A stretch of DNA of 13,326 bases from JAJYVH01 sp964548595 (GCA_964548595.1 CAZJQO010000017.1:1-13326); one strand, 5' to 3'; shown: positions 1-6,616, counted from the first letter of the stretch. The notes: a model not told the origin generated them from the letters alone. Translations and numbers: made by a program.

Positions 1-67
1 GCGGCGCGCCGCAGCGCGTGCAGTGCAGGAAATCCGCGCCGTTGGCGTACTTGCACCTCGACTTCAA
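1..67 (-). CDS. Possible zinc-ribbon protein, N-terminal fragment (runs off window)
   Basis: Reading from a TTG at 67-65 towards the window edge gives an open frame of 22 codons containing CKYANGADFLHCTRCGAP. The HCxxC spacing with an earlier Cys (Cys5, Cys16, Cys19) looks like the start of a zinc ribbon. The frame begins only six bases after the 3' end of tRNA-Trp, so it could be cotranscribed with it. No ATG or GTG is available in this frame near the tRNA, so the start is uncertain. The family cannot be named from 22 residues, and the frame could be chance. Confidence 0.3.
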   Translation of the reverse strand, partial: MKSRCKYANGADFLHCTRCGAP

Positions 68-73
68 GGCGTT

Positions 74-213
74 TGGGGTTGCTGGGATTTGAACCCAGAC
101 ATGCAGGTTACGCCCGATCACTTGGATCCGCTCCAAATCTAAATCATCGCCAAAAGGCTCAACCTTTCTATACATCTGGAGCCTGCCGCGCTGCCAGGTT
201 ACGCCACAACCCC
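74..213 (-). tRNA. tRNA-Trp (anticodon CCA) with a 67-nt intron
   Basis: On the minus strand the acceptor arm GGGGTTG/CAACCCC pairs perfectly. The D arm is GCGT/GCGC with a GG-containing loop, the anticodon stem is GCAGG/CCTGC, and the T arm is CTGGG/CCCAG around TTCAAAT. The discriminator is A. The anticodon loop begins CTCCA, giving anticodon CCA (Trp). The two halves of the anticodon arm are separated by an insert best placed between positions 37 and 38: exon 1 at 213-176, intron at 175-109, exon 2 at 108-74. This is the canonical archaeal intron position. The bulge-helix-bulge is not clean: only three of four central pairs form in my folding, so the exact splice points are inferred. CCA is not encoded. 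Confidence 0.9.
109..175 (-). other. tRNA-Trp intron, possible C/D guide RNA
   Basis: This 67-nt insert interrupts the anticodon loop. In other archaea the tRNA-Trp intron is known to act as a box C/D guide for 2'-O-methylation of the same tRNA. Here a box-C-like GCGATGA (150-144) is followed by TGGAGC (135-130), which is exactly complementary to the anticodon region GCTCCA. A clear CTGA box D is not visible, so guide function is only a suggestion. Confidence 0.6.
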
Positions 214-238
214 TTGCGATAGCTATAGGAAAGGCGTT

Positions 239-247
239 ATTTAAATT
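239..247. promoter_or_regulatory. Palindromic TATA box between tRNA-Trp and the HAD gene
   Basis: ATTTAAATT lies about 25 bases upstream of the tRNA-Trp 5' end on the minus strand (start expected near 218). Being palindromic, it could also serve the plus-strand HAD gene, with a start near 268 and a leader of about 24 bases. A weaker TTCTAATT at 261-268 is an alternative plus-strand box that would give a leaderless HAD transcript. Confidence 0.5.
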
Positions 248-291
248 AGTTAGCCGCAGCTTCTAATTGCCGAGGCGCTGAACGTGTGCTC

Positions 292-909
292 ATGATCAAA
301 TGCATAATGTTCGACATAGGCGGAGTGCTCATGCACGACTTCAACAAGGAGTACTACTGCCAACACCTGTCAAAGCTTAGCGGGCTTCGCGAGAGCAGCG
401 TGATGAGAATCATCAACGGCAGGGAAACATCGCTGGGTTACATGGGTATGATAACAAAGGACGAGATGGAGGCGAGAATGGCGGAGCGGCTCGGAATAGG
501 GCAGGGCCAGGTAAAATGGTATGACACGTATGAGAAGCACGCCAGTGTCAACAGGCCGATGCTGCTGCTCGCCAGGAGGCTGCACAGGCGCTACACCACG
601 GCGTACCTTTCCAACATAGACAGGTCAAGGTACCATTACACACTGAAGCTCTTCGGGCAGTACCTGAAGGCGTTCGACTACAGGTTCGCTTCCTTCGCGA
701 TAGGCATGCAGAAACCCTACAACGCGATATACAGCTACACGCTGCAGAGGCTTCGACTGCGCGCCGAAGAGGTCATCTTCATAGACAACGAGCTCAGGAA
801 CGTCAGGGGCGCCAGGGAAGTTGGCATGCGCTCGCTGCTCTTCACAGGCATAGCCAGTCTGGAGAAGGAGCTGCGCGGAATCTTCGGTTACAGTAATTTA
901 CCAGAATAA
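292..909 (+). CDS. HAD-like hydrolase (YihX-type motif I)
   Basis: The 205-residue product carries the four haloacid dehalogenase motifs in order: MFDIGGVL with nucleophile Asp8, LSNID with Ser107, MQKP with Lys141, and IFIDNELRNV with Asp165. The helical cap lies between motifs I and II (about residues 15-90), as in small C1-cap members. Motif I reads DxG rather than DxD, so the usual general acid Asp is absent. This is known for YihX-like and epoxide-hydrolase N-domain HADs, and the substrate cannot be told. I chose ATG 292 over the in-frame GTG at 286 because homologous HADs start only a few residues before motif I. A GAGG-like site lies near 271. Probably a cytosolic phosphatase. Confidence 0.85.
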   Translation: MIKCIMFDIGGVLMHDFNKEYYCQHLSKLSGLRESSVMRIINGRETSLGYMGMITKDEMEARMAERLGIGQGQVKWYDTYEKHASVNRPMLLLARRLHRRYTTAYLSNIDRSRYHYTLKLFGQYLKAFDYRFASFAIGMQKPYNAIYSYTLQRLRLRAEEVIFIDNELRNVRGAREVGMRSLLFTGIASLEKELRGIFGYSNLPE

Positions 910-926
910 TTCTTTTGCATGCATTG

Positions 927-936
927 CTTTTAATTA
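927..936 (+). promoter_or_regulatory. TATA-like box upstream of the membrane protein gene
   Basis: CTTTTAATTA is centred about 34 bases before the ATG at 966. Transcription would start near 957, leaving a leader of under ten bases. This favours ATG 966 over the in-frame TTG codons further upstream. Confidence 0.45.
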
Positions 937-965
937 GTTGCCTCAGGATATGCTTGGGGAATGGA

Positions 966-1592
966 ATGGCGGTAATAAATGGTCTGGCTTTCTCACTGTT
1001 CAGCATAACATTCGTGGCGCTGCTGTTGCTCTACTTCCTTGTGAAGCTCTGCCTCACACTAAGGAGCAAGCAGAAGAATGCGCAGGAGCTTCTCAACGGC
1101 ATAGCGCTGCCCCTCGGCCTGATGGGCGCATTCATAACAGCAAGCGGGCTGTGGGACGCACTTACATGGCCCATTCCTGGCAGCTACAACATACTGTTCT
1201 ACGATCCATACGTAGCGCTTGGGCTGTTGCTGATCGCATTCGCCATGGGAGTCAGGTACAAGATAAAACTAGAGTACCTCGGCTTCTGGAGCCTGCTTGT
1301 AGGCATAATGACCATGATATACGGCGTAAACGGCTACTCGCTTGGAATGAGCAACTCGCCTATAGCGCTGCTCGGCCTATACGCTTTCTACGGCATAGCT
1401 GCGATGCTTGCGTGGCCCGTAACCTATCTGCTGGACAGGCTCCAGGGGCGCAGCAGTATTGGAACTGGCTGGAAGATAGTGCTTATACTTTTCGCGCTGG
1501 CACTGATAGGCGGAACCATAGTGGCCGGACTGCTGAGCGTAGCTGCTGTGGGAGGGCACCTGGCGGCGTATTCGACTTACGCGCCGGTATAA
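966..1592 (+). CDS. Small multi-spanning membrane protein, DUF981-like
   Basis: The 208-residue product is almost entirely hydrophobic, with about six predicted membrane segments (for example residues 5-28, 48-68, 80-98, 108-125, 130-152 and 171-200). The stretch TWPIPGSYNILFYDPY between the second and third segments resembles the conserved signature I associate with the DUF981 archaeal/bacterial membrane family. The assignment is from memory of the pattern. Function is unknown; no catalytic or transporter motif is obvious. The ORF extends upstream to 915 through TTG codons, but the promoter position and a GGGGA just before it support ATG 966. It follows the HAD gene by 56 bases and may be cotranscribed with it. 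Confidence 0.75.
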   Translation: MAVINGLAFSLFSITFVALLLLYFLVKLCLTLRSKQKNAQELLNGIALPLGLMGAFITASGLWDALTWPIPGSYNILFYDPYVALGLLLIAFAMGVRYKIKLEYLGFWSLLVGIMTMIYGVNGYSLGMSNSPIALLGLYAFYGIAAMLAWPVTYLLDRLQGRSSIGTGWKIVLILFALALIGGTIVAGLLSVAAVGGHLAAYSTYAPV

Positions 1593-1625
1593 GCAACTGG
1601 AGCCCGGGCATGGCGTTGCGTGCGG

Positions 1626-1633
1626 TATAAAAA
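1626..1633 (+). promoter_or_regulatory. TATA box of proS
   Basis: A strong TATAAAAA is centred about 31 bases before the proS ATG at 1661. Initiation about 25 bases downstream would give a leader of only a few bases, as is common in archaea. Confidence 0.7.
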
Positions 1634-1660
1634 GTTAGCCTGCAGAGTAAGGTAGTCAGC

Positions 1661-3127
1661 ATGGTCAGCGACAAAGCAGGCAAAGAGGAGAAGAAGGGGA
1701 TCAGCGCCAAGAAGGAGGACAACTTCTCCGAGTGGTACACCCAGGTAGTAGAGCGCACCGACTTCGTCGACTATACTAGCGTTTCGGGTTGCGTCGCGTT
1801 CAGGCCCAACGCCTATTTCGCGTGGGAGCAGGTGCAGAAGGCTACAGATGCGCTGTTCAAGCAGGCGGGCATACAGAACGTATACTTTCCTATGCTCATA
1901 CCCGAGCACCTTCTCGAGAAGGAGAAGGAGCACGTGAAGGGCTTCAGCCCCGAAGTGGCGTGGGTCACGCACACCGGCAGCTCAAAGCTCGAGGAGAGGC
2001 TTGCTATAAGGCCGACCTCGGAGACGGTGATGTACGAGCGCTTCGCGAAGTGGATACGCTCGTGGCGCGACCTGCCGATGCGCTACAACCAGTGGAACAG
2101 CGTGCTGCGCTGGGAGTTCAAGCACCCCACGCCGCTGCTGAGAAGCAGGGAGTTCCTCTGGAACGAAGGCCATACTGTTTTTGCTACAAGAGAAGAAGAG
2201 GACGCGGAGCGCGACCAGGTGCTTGGCATATACAAACATGTGCTCGAGGACGTCATGGCGCTGCCGGGGGTTATGGGAAAGAAGACCGATTCGGAAAAGT
2301 TTGCAGGCGCTGAGGCCAGCTACAGCATAGAACATCTCATACCAGATGGTTGGGCGGTGCAGGGACCTGATTTCCACGCAGATGGCCAGAAGTTCGCAAA
2401 GGCTTTCGACATAATGTTCATCAACAAGGAAGGAAAGAAGGAGTACGCGTACCAGAACACATTCGCGATTTCAACGCGCGAGCTCGGAGTCATGCTGGCC
2501 GTTCACGGTGACGACAAGGGTCTCGTGATTCCGCCCATGCTGGCGCGGATCCAGGCCGTGGTAGTGCCCATATACAACGACGGCAACAAGGAGCTGGTAA
2601 CAAAATACGCGAAGGAACTTGAGGCAAGGATCTCCAGGTCTACCAGGGTGTATCTCGACGACCGCGAGGTGTACTCGCCGGGCTGGAAGTTCAACGAGTG
2701 GGAGATGAACGGCACTCCGATAAGGATAGAGATAGGCGAGCGAGACATAAAGGAGGGCAAGGCTGTGCTCGCAAGAAGGGATACCGGAGCCAAGCAGAGC
2801 GTGGAGCTCGCGAACGCTGAGAAGAAAGTTGTTGAGTTGCTCGGGGAGATACACAAAGCGCTCTACTCGAAGGCGAAGAGGCAGCTCGAGGAGAACACGC
2901 ACGCTACGGACAGCTATGATGAGCTGAAGAAGCTGGTGAAGGGCGGGGGAGGCTTCATACAGGCAGGCTGGTGCGGCTCAGAAGAGTGCGAGACAAAGGT
3001 GAAGGAAGAGACTGGCGCCAAGGTGACAAACATGCCTTTCGAAGCGCAGCATCTTGCCAAGGGCAAGAAGTGCATAGTCTGCGGCGCTGGCGCAAAGTAC
3101 ATGGCCAACTTCGCAAGGTCCTACTGA
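1661..3127 (+). CDS. proS: Prolyl-tRNA synthetase, archaeal/eukaryal type
   Basis: Class IIa aminoacyl-tRNA synthetase that charges tRNA-Pro with proline in the cytosol. The 488-residue length matches the archaeal type without the bacterial editing insert. Visible elements in order are: RPTSET around residues 117-122 (TxE loop binding proline); motif 2 RWEFKHPTPLLRSREF at 150-165; motif 3 region STRELGVMLAVHGDDKGLVIPP at 271-292; an HGTP anticodon-binding domain at about 298-400; and a C-terminal zinc-binding domain with Cys438, Cys443, Cys471 and Cys474, ending in Tyr488. Ending in Tyr is typical of this type. The start ATG 1661 is supported by the TATA box 31 bases upstream. It is a single gene with its own promoter. 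Confidence 0.97.
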   Translation: MVSDKAGKEEKKGISAKKEDNFSEWYTQVVERTDFVDYTSVSGCVAFRPNAYFAWEQVQKATDALFKQAGIQNVYFPMLIPEHLLEKEKEHVKGFSPEVAWVTHTGSSKLEERLAIRPTSETVMYERFAKWIRSWRDLPMRYNQWNSVLRWEFKHPTPLLRSREFLWNEGHTVFATREEEDAERDQVLGIYKHVLEDVMALPGVMGKKTDSEKFAGAEASYSIEHLIPDGWAVQGPDFHADGQKFAKAFDIMFINKEGKKEYAYQNTFAISTRELGVMLAVHGDDKGLVIPPMLARIQAVVVPIYNDGNKELVTKYAKELEARISRSTRVYLDDREVYSPGWKFNEWEMNGTPIRIEIGERDIKEGKAVLARRDTGAKQSVELANAEKKVVELLGEIHKALYSKAKRQLEENTHATDSYDELKKLVKGGGGFIQAGWCGSEECETKVKEETGAKVTNMPFEAQHLAKGKKCIVCGAGAKYMANFARSY

Positions 3128-3130
3128 CAT

Positions 3131-3150
3131 GCGGATGCACAAGCATCCGC
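3131..3150. terminator. Perfect hairpin just after proS
   Basis: GCGGATGC and GCATCCGC form an 8-bp stem around ACAA, beginning four bases after the proS stop. No T-run follows, so it is not a classical intrinsic terminator. It may protect the proS mRNA 3' end or assist termination. The rest of the gap up to about 3283 shows no gene that I can support. Confidence 0.45.
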
Positions 3151-3283
3151 ACTGACCGCTGGCTGCGCTTTGGTCCTTGCCGTTGTCACTGCAACCTCAC
3201 ACTATGCTTATTCTGCGCGTGGACATGCGAACCTGCTTGCACGCTGGAACTCACAGAGCCTCATCGAAAGGAAGCACGTCTCC

Positions 3284-3290
3284 TTTAAAG
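3284..3290 (+). promoter_or_regulatory. TATA-like box of the pyroglutamyl-peptidase-like gene
   Basis: TTTAAAG centred at about 3287 predicts a start near 3312. This lies after the first in-frame ATG (3304) and just before the second (3322), and so argues for ATG 3322. Confidence 0.45.
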
Positions 3291-3321
3291 CTGTTACGAT
3301 TAAATGATATTGAGCGGTTCT

Positions 3322-3942
3322 ATGAAAGTGCTCGTGTTTGGATTTGCGCCATTTCTGCGATACGCACGCAATGTGAGCGGAGACATAGCTAAAGAGTTCG
3401 ATAAGGCAACGGTCGGCAAAGCCGACGTGATTGGAGAGGTGCTGGATGTGGAGCACAAAAAGAGCGCGGAAGCTGCAAGGAAGAGAATACTTGCAGAGAA
3501 ACCGGATGCTGTTATCGGGTTTGGAATTGCAGGAACCAGAGGCTGTGTTTCGCTTGAAAGGGTGGCATTAAACTGGTATTACTACAGGTCTCCGAAAGGC
3601 GAGGTGGATGAAGCGCTGTATTCCAAGGGCCCGGGTGCATACTTCTCCACCCTTCCTCTAAAAGAGATTAAGAAGGACTTGGAAAAGAGAGGCATACCCG
3701 CTGACTACTCCTTCTGGGCGGACACATTTGTATCCAATGAGCTATTCTACGAGATTATGAGAACCGCTGAGAAGTCCAGGATAAAGCAAGCCGGGTTCAT
3801 ACACCTGCCGGCCACGCCCGATACTGTGATTGATCTGAAAGACGTCCATTATGCCAACAAGCTCAACATGCCTTCTCTTCCGCATAACTTACTTGGAAAA
3901 GCTGCCAGGACAATAATCGAAACTGTGGCGAGAAGCCATTGA
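3322..3942 (+). CDS. Pyrrolidone-carboxylate peptidase-like protein (peptidase C15 family), catalytic Cys replaced by Ser
   Basis: The 206-residue product begins MKVLVFGFAPF and has the length and layout of pyroglutamyl peptidase I, which removes N-terminal pyroglutamate. Glu79 in SLERVALNW and His161 in AGFIHLPATPD match the family's Glu and His at the usual spacing. At the nucleophile position, where the family has (Y)VCN, this protein reads TFVSNELFY with Ser138, encoded TCC at 3733-3735. It may therefore be inactive, a binding protein or a serine variant. I chose ATG 3322 over 3304 because of family length and promoter spacing. Base composition is lower in GC than its neighbours (45% at 3481-3540 against 63% at 4081-4140), which could reflect transfer. 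Confidence 0.8.
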   Translation: MKVLVFGFAPFLRYARNVSGDIAKEFDKATVGKADVIGEVLDVEHKKSAEAARKRILAEKPDAVIGFGIAGTRGCVSLERVALNWYYYRSPKGEVDEALYSKGPGAYFSTLPLKEIKKDLEKRGIPADYSFWADTFVSNELFYEIMRTAEKSRIKQAGFIHLPATPDTVIDLKDVHYANKLNMPSLPHNLLGKAARTIIETVARSH

Positions 3943-3943
3943 A

Positions 3944-3961
3944 GCGTCAGACGCGAATTTT
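3944..3961 (+). terminator. Short hairpin plus T-run after the C15-like gene
   Basis: GCGTCAGACGC can form a 4-bp hairpin and is followed by GAATTTTT directly after the stop codon. Archaeal termination often uses such T-runs. It also separates this gene from the convergent transporter gene ending at 4012. Confidence 0.4.
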
Positions 3962-4011
3962 TCCATCGCCAATCAGAAATGCCTCGTGCCATCGCAGCCG
4001 TATTCCTCTCT

Positions 4012-4878
4012 TCAGGCATTTAACGTAAGCAGGTAGCCGAACAGGACGAGGAGCAGGGCCAGGGTGAGCTTCCTGGCCAGGCCGCTCTCCTTGAACAGGG
4101 AGCCGCCGAGGAGCACCGTGACGACGACGTAGAAGGTGTTGCGGAAGGGCATCGCGAGGCTCGCCGGGGTTATCGTCAGTGCGATGTAGTACGGCACCCT
4201 GTACCCAAGCGTCAGTATCGCCTGCGCAGCGAGCGGCAGCTTGTACCTCTTGACGCTGTCGATTATCTCGGAAACGCCGCCGTAGCGCCACGTTATGAGT
4301 ATCGTGAAGCTCACCGACATGGTTATGCCGGAGAGGATGAGGAAGGTGAAGGGATCCATGCCTATGAGCAGGTACCTGCTGGTTATAGTGCCGACCGCGG
4401 AGACGAGCGAGTAGAGCAATAGTTCATACGCGTACTTGCCGCCGTCGAAAGCTGGAGAGCCGCCGCGTTGCTTCCTGAAGAGCAGGAAGTAAGTGGCGAC
4501 CACCATCCCGAGAATCACGAAGTACTGGAAGATGCTGAGCACCTCGCCCAGGAAGAGGAGCGCGAGGACAATGGTGAAAAGCACAGGCAGGCTGCTCGTC
4601 AGCGACGATGTCACAGACATCTGGCCGTGCTTGTAGACGCGCGCTGCGAGCAAGTAGCCGTAGGCGTTCAGCACCCCGAGACCGATCATCACAACCCACT
4701 GCAGCACGCTCAGCTGGAAGTTGGCCAGGGGGATGAATACAAGGGAGAGCAGCGCGACTAGCGGGGTCACCACCGCACTGAACGCTGTCGCGTGCTCGGC
4801 CTTGAGCGTGTGCTTCTCGAGTATCGTCGCGGTGCCCATTATGAGCGAGGAGATGAGCACGAGGGTGTACCAATCCAT
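4012..4878 (-). CDS. EamA/DMT-superfamily transporter
   Basis: A 288-residue integral membrane protein with about ten hydrophobic segments arranged as two EamA repeats. The ends of the repeats show the family pattern: SSLPVLFTIVLALLFLGEVLS in the first half (about residues 93-113) and PFRNTFYVVVTVLLGGSLFKES in the second. EamA proteins move small metabolites, amino acids or nucleotide sugars across the cell membrane. The substrate cannot be predicted here. Its ATG lies 28 bases after the stop of the upstream SIMPL gene, so the two are probably one transcript. It converges with the C15-like gene. Confidence 0.85.
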   Translation of the reverse strand: MDWYTLVLISSLIMGTATILEKHTLKAEHATAFSAVVTPLVALLSLVFIPLANFQLSVLQWVVMIGLGVLNAYGYLLAARVYKHGQMSVTSSLTSSLPVLFTIVLALLFLGEVLSIFQYFVILGMVVATYFLLFRKQRGGSPAFDGGKYAYELLLYSLVSAVGTITSRYLLIGMDPFTFLILSGITMSVSFTILITWRYGGVSEIIDSVKRYKLPLAAQAILTLGYRVPYYIALTITPASLAMPFRNTFYVVVTVLLGGSLFKESGLARKLTLALLLVLFGYLLTLNA

Positions 4879-4906
4879 TGCCGGGCACCGTCACAAGCGC
4901 GGCGTG

Positions 4907-5674
4907 CTAGTGCATGCTGAATACAATGTATATGCTTTTAGTAACCGTCGCTCTGCCGGCGAAGAAGGTCTGGTTTGCGCTTGCTTGGGCTGCAACACCA
5001 GCCACGTTGTATACAGGGTACACCAGGTAGCCGTTCAGAACAGTCATGTTCACCAGCTCAAGCTGCGAGCCACTAGCCAGAGCGGTTGCCTGTGATGTCG
5101 CGTTCTGCAATGCAGCTGACAGCGCCTGCTGCATCATCTCGGTCTGCTGCTGTGCTGAGAGCTTTGCGGACACTCCGCTGACGCCTATCCCTTTTATGCC
5201 TGTTGCTCCGGCAAGAGCGGCCGTGACATTGCCGATGTTGGGCAGCGTGATGAGCAGCGATTCCTCAGCAACGTAATACGTAGGCGCACCCTGCGGTATG
5301 CAGATCGGCCGCCCAGTGTAGTAGACGGTAGAATTTGAGCACTTCGGCGGGACGAAGACGGCGTACGACTGCGTTTGTATGTCACTGGAGTTGCCGTTCA
5401 GCAACGGAAGCAGGGTAGCGTTGAGCGAGCTTGCTATTGCGCCAAGGCCCGACACTGCTTCAGCAGCCGTAGCGCCTGTGGCGTTGAGGTTTAGCGAGAG
5501 CTGTGCCTGCTCGGGTACCGCACTCACCGAACCGCTGGCGGTCACTGTTATCGTTTGCAGGTGCTGGGGAGCCGACTGGATTAGCGCGTAGCCTATGAAC
5601 GCGAGCGCGAGCGCAATCAGCAACGACCCGGCAACGAATGCGGGCACGGCAGCAGTCCTTCGTTCCTCCTTCAC
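4907..5674 (-). CDS. SIMPL (DUF541) domain envelope protein
   Basis: About 255 residues: a short charged N-terminus, one membrane segment (about residues 9-33), then an external domain starting ITVTASGSVSAVPEQAQLSLNL, the SIMPL/DUF541 signature. No enzymatic activity is established for the family. A Cys112/Cys125 pair in a loop could form a disulfide, and eight Asn-X-Ser/Thr sequons suggest an N-glycosylated surface protein. The frame also allows a TTG start at 5692. The TATA box at 5706-5714 would start transcription near 5685, so I prefer the GTG at 5674. No ATG is available at this end. The EamA transporter follows 28 bases downstream, but a functional link is only suggested. Confidence 0.8.
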   Translation of the reverse strand: MKEERRTAAVPAFVAGSLLIALALAFIGYALIQSAPQHLQTITVTASGSVSAVPEQAQLSLNLNATGATAAEAVSGLGAIASSLNATLLPLLNGNSSDIQTQSYAVFVPPKCSNSTVYYTGRPICIPQGAPTYYVAEESLLITLPNIGNVTAALAGATGIKGIGVSGVSAKLSAQQQTEMMQQALSAALQNATSQATALASGSQLELVNMTVLNGYLVYPVYNVAGVAAQASANQTFFAGRATVTKSIYIVFSMH

Positions 5675-5705
5675 ATAACCACGGCTATGCAATTGGCTCC
5701 GCAGC

Positions 5706-5714
5706 TTTAAAAAG
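5706..5714 (-). promoter_or_regulatory. TATA box of the SIMPL gene
   Basis: On the minus strand CTTTTTAAA lies between the 3' end of tRNA-Gln (5717) and the SIMPL gene. The predicted transcription start near 5685 fits a GTG start at 5674. Confidence 0.55.
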
Positions 5715-5716
5715 AG

Positions 5717-5789
5717 TAGCCCCGGCCGGATTCGAACCGGTGTTCATGGGTCCAAAGCCCATTGTCCTTGGCCACTAGACGACGGAGCT
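5717..5789 (-). tRNA. tRNA-Gln (anticodon TTG)
   Basis: On the minus strand, acceptor AGCTCCG pairs with CGGGGCT (one T-G wobble), the anticodon stem is ATGGG/CCCAT with loop CTTTGGA (anticodon TTG), and the T arm is ACCGG/CCGGC around TTCGAAT. The discriminator is A. The A-starting acceptor is typical of archaeal tRNA-Gln. The outermost T-stem pair is an A-C mismatch. No intron and no encoded CCA. In archaea without GlnRS this tRNA is charged with Glu and amidated. Confidence 0.95.
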
Positions 5790-5797
5790 GCAATTCT

Positions 5798-5806
5798 TAT
5801 ATATCC
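5798..5806 (+). promoter_or_regulatory. TATA box of alaX (leaderless)
   Basis: TTATATATC is centred 24 bases before the alaX ATG at 5826, which predicts a transcript starting on or next to the start codon. It lies inside the region upstream of tRNA-Gln, interleaved with that gene's own box. Confidence 0.6.
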
Positions 5807-5814
5807 CCGCATGT

Positions 5815-5823
5815 AAGTATTTA
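5815..5823 (-). promoter_or_regulatory. TATA box of tRNA-Gln
   Basis: On the minus strand ATTAAATAC is centred about 30 bases before the tRNA-Gln 5' end, the expected distance for a short precursor leader. It overlaps the region immediately before the alaX start codon. Confidence 0.5.
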
Positions 5824-5825
5824 AT

Positions 5826-6542
5826 ATGACCGTGAAACTTTACTGGAAGGACGCATATTCAAGGGAATTCGACGCTGAAGTGAAGAGCGTCAGGGGCAGC
5901 GAGGTGGAGCTTGATGCCACTGCTTTTTACCCTACAGGAGGCGGCGTTCTGCACGACACGGGCGTCATCTCCGGCATCGGCGCAAGCTACCGCGTGGCGG
6001 AGGTGAGGAAGGAGGGCGACACCATATTCCACAAGCTCGATGCCGAGCCGCAGCTCAAGCAGGGGGAGAAGGTGCACGGGACAATAGACTGGGAGCGGCG
6101 CTACTCGCTGATGCGATACCACACTGCTGTGCACCTGCTGGACGGAATCGTGGAGAAGAATTACAGCGCGGGTGGCATAACAGGCGGCTCCATATTCCCT
6201 GACAGGGCGCGCATAGACTTCGAGATGGAGGCGCTCAACAGGGAGCTGGCCCAGAAAATAATAAACGAGGCTGCAGCTGTCGCTGCACAAGCCCACACGG
6301 TATCTTCCAGGATGGTAACGCGCGAAGAGGCGCTCGCGATGCCGAACCTTGCAAGGACAGAGCCTGGCAGGGAGTTGATACGGAGCATGCCAGAAGTACG
6401 CATCGTTGAGATAGAGGGCATAGACCTGCAGGCGGATGGGGGCTTGCACGTGGCCAACACGAAGGAGATAGGGGCCATATCGCTCAAGAGCTTCGAGAAC
6501 AAGGGCAGGCACAGCAAGCGAATCGAGATAACGCTGGCGTGA
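5826..6542 (+). CDS. alaX: Alanyl-tRNA editing protein AlaX (AlaX-M type)
   Basis: A free-standing homologue of the AlaRS editing domain that deacylates Ser- or Gly-tRNA-Ala. At 238 residues with a glycine-rich FYPTGGG loop (residues 34-40), it fits the medium AlaX-M class. The first zinc pair HTAVH (His99, His103) is intact. The second motif, usually CxGxH in AlaRS and AlaX, reads ADGGLHVANTKEIG: Asp204 (GAT at 6435-6437) stands where Cys is usual, followed by His208. Asp may still bind zinc, and I believe some archaeal AlaX proteins have it. Transcription appears leaderless from the TATA box at 5798. It converges with iscU. Confidence 0.93.
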   Translation: MTVKLYWKDAYSREFDAEVKSVRGSEVELDATAFYPTGGGVLHDTGVISGIGASYRVAEVRKEGDTIFHKLDAEPQLKQGEKVHGTIDWERRYSLMRYHTAVHLLDGIVEKNYSAGGITGGSIFPDRARIDFEMEALNRELAQKIINEAAAVAAQAHTVSSRMVTREEALAMPNLARTEPGRELIRSMPEVRIVEIEGIDLQADGGLHVANTKEIGAISLKSFENKGRHSKRIEITLA

Positions 6543-6612
6543 TCGGCTAAAAGAAGCAACAAGGCTTGCCAGGCCGATCTACATGCCTGGCAGGCTCGGC
6601 TTCTTCGAAGCC
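6541..6612. terminator. Hairpin cluster between convergent alaX and iscU
   Basis: Three inverted repeats lie between the two stop codons. TGCCAGGC (6567-6574) pairs with GCCTGGCA (6585-6592). GGCTTC (6598-6603) pairs with GAAGCC (6607-6612). GATCGGC (6541-6547, overlapping the alaX stop) pairs with GCCGATC (6573-6579). The first and third share bases 6573-6574, so they are mutually exclusive. Probably a bidirectional terminator or mRNA 3'-end structure. Confidence 0.5.
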
Positions 6613-6616
6613 AAAA

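Noticed and set aside
286..291. GTG start for the HAD gene
   Set aside because: The ATG two codons later gives the usual spacing to motif I.
938..1630. 230-codon plus-strand frame overlapping the DUF981-like gene
   Set aside because: Its composition is not protein-like, and it overlaps a hydrophobic gene with a good promoter and start.
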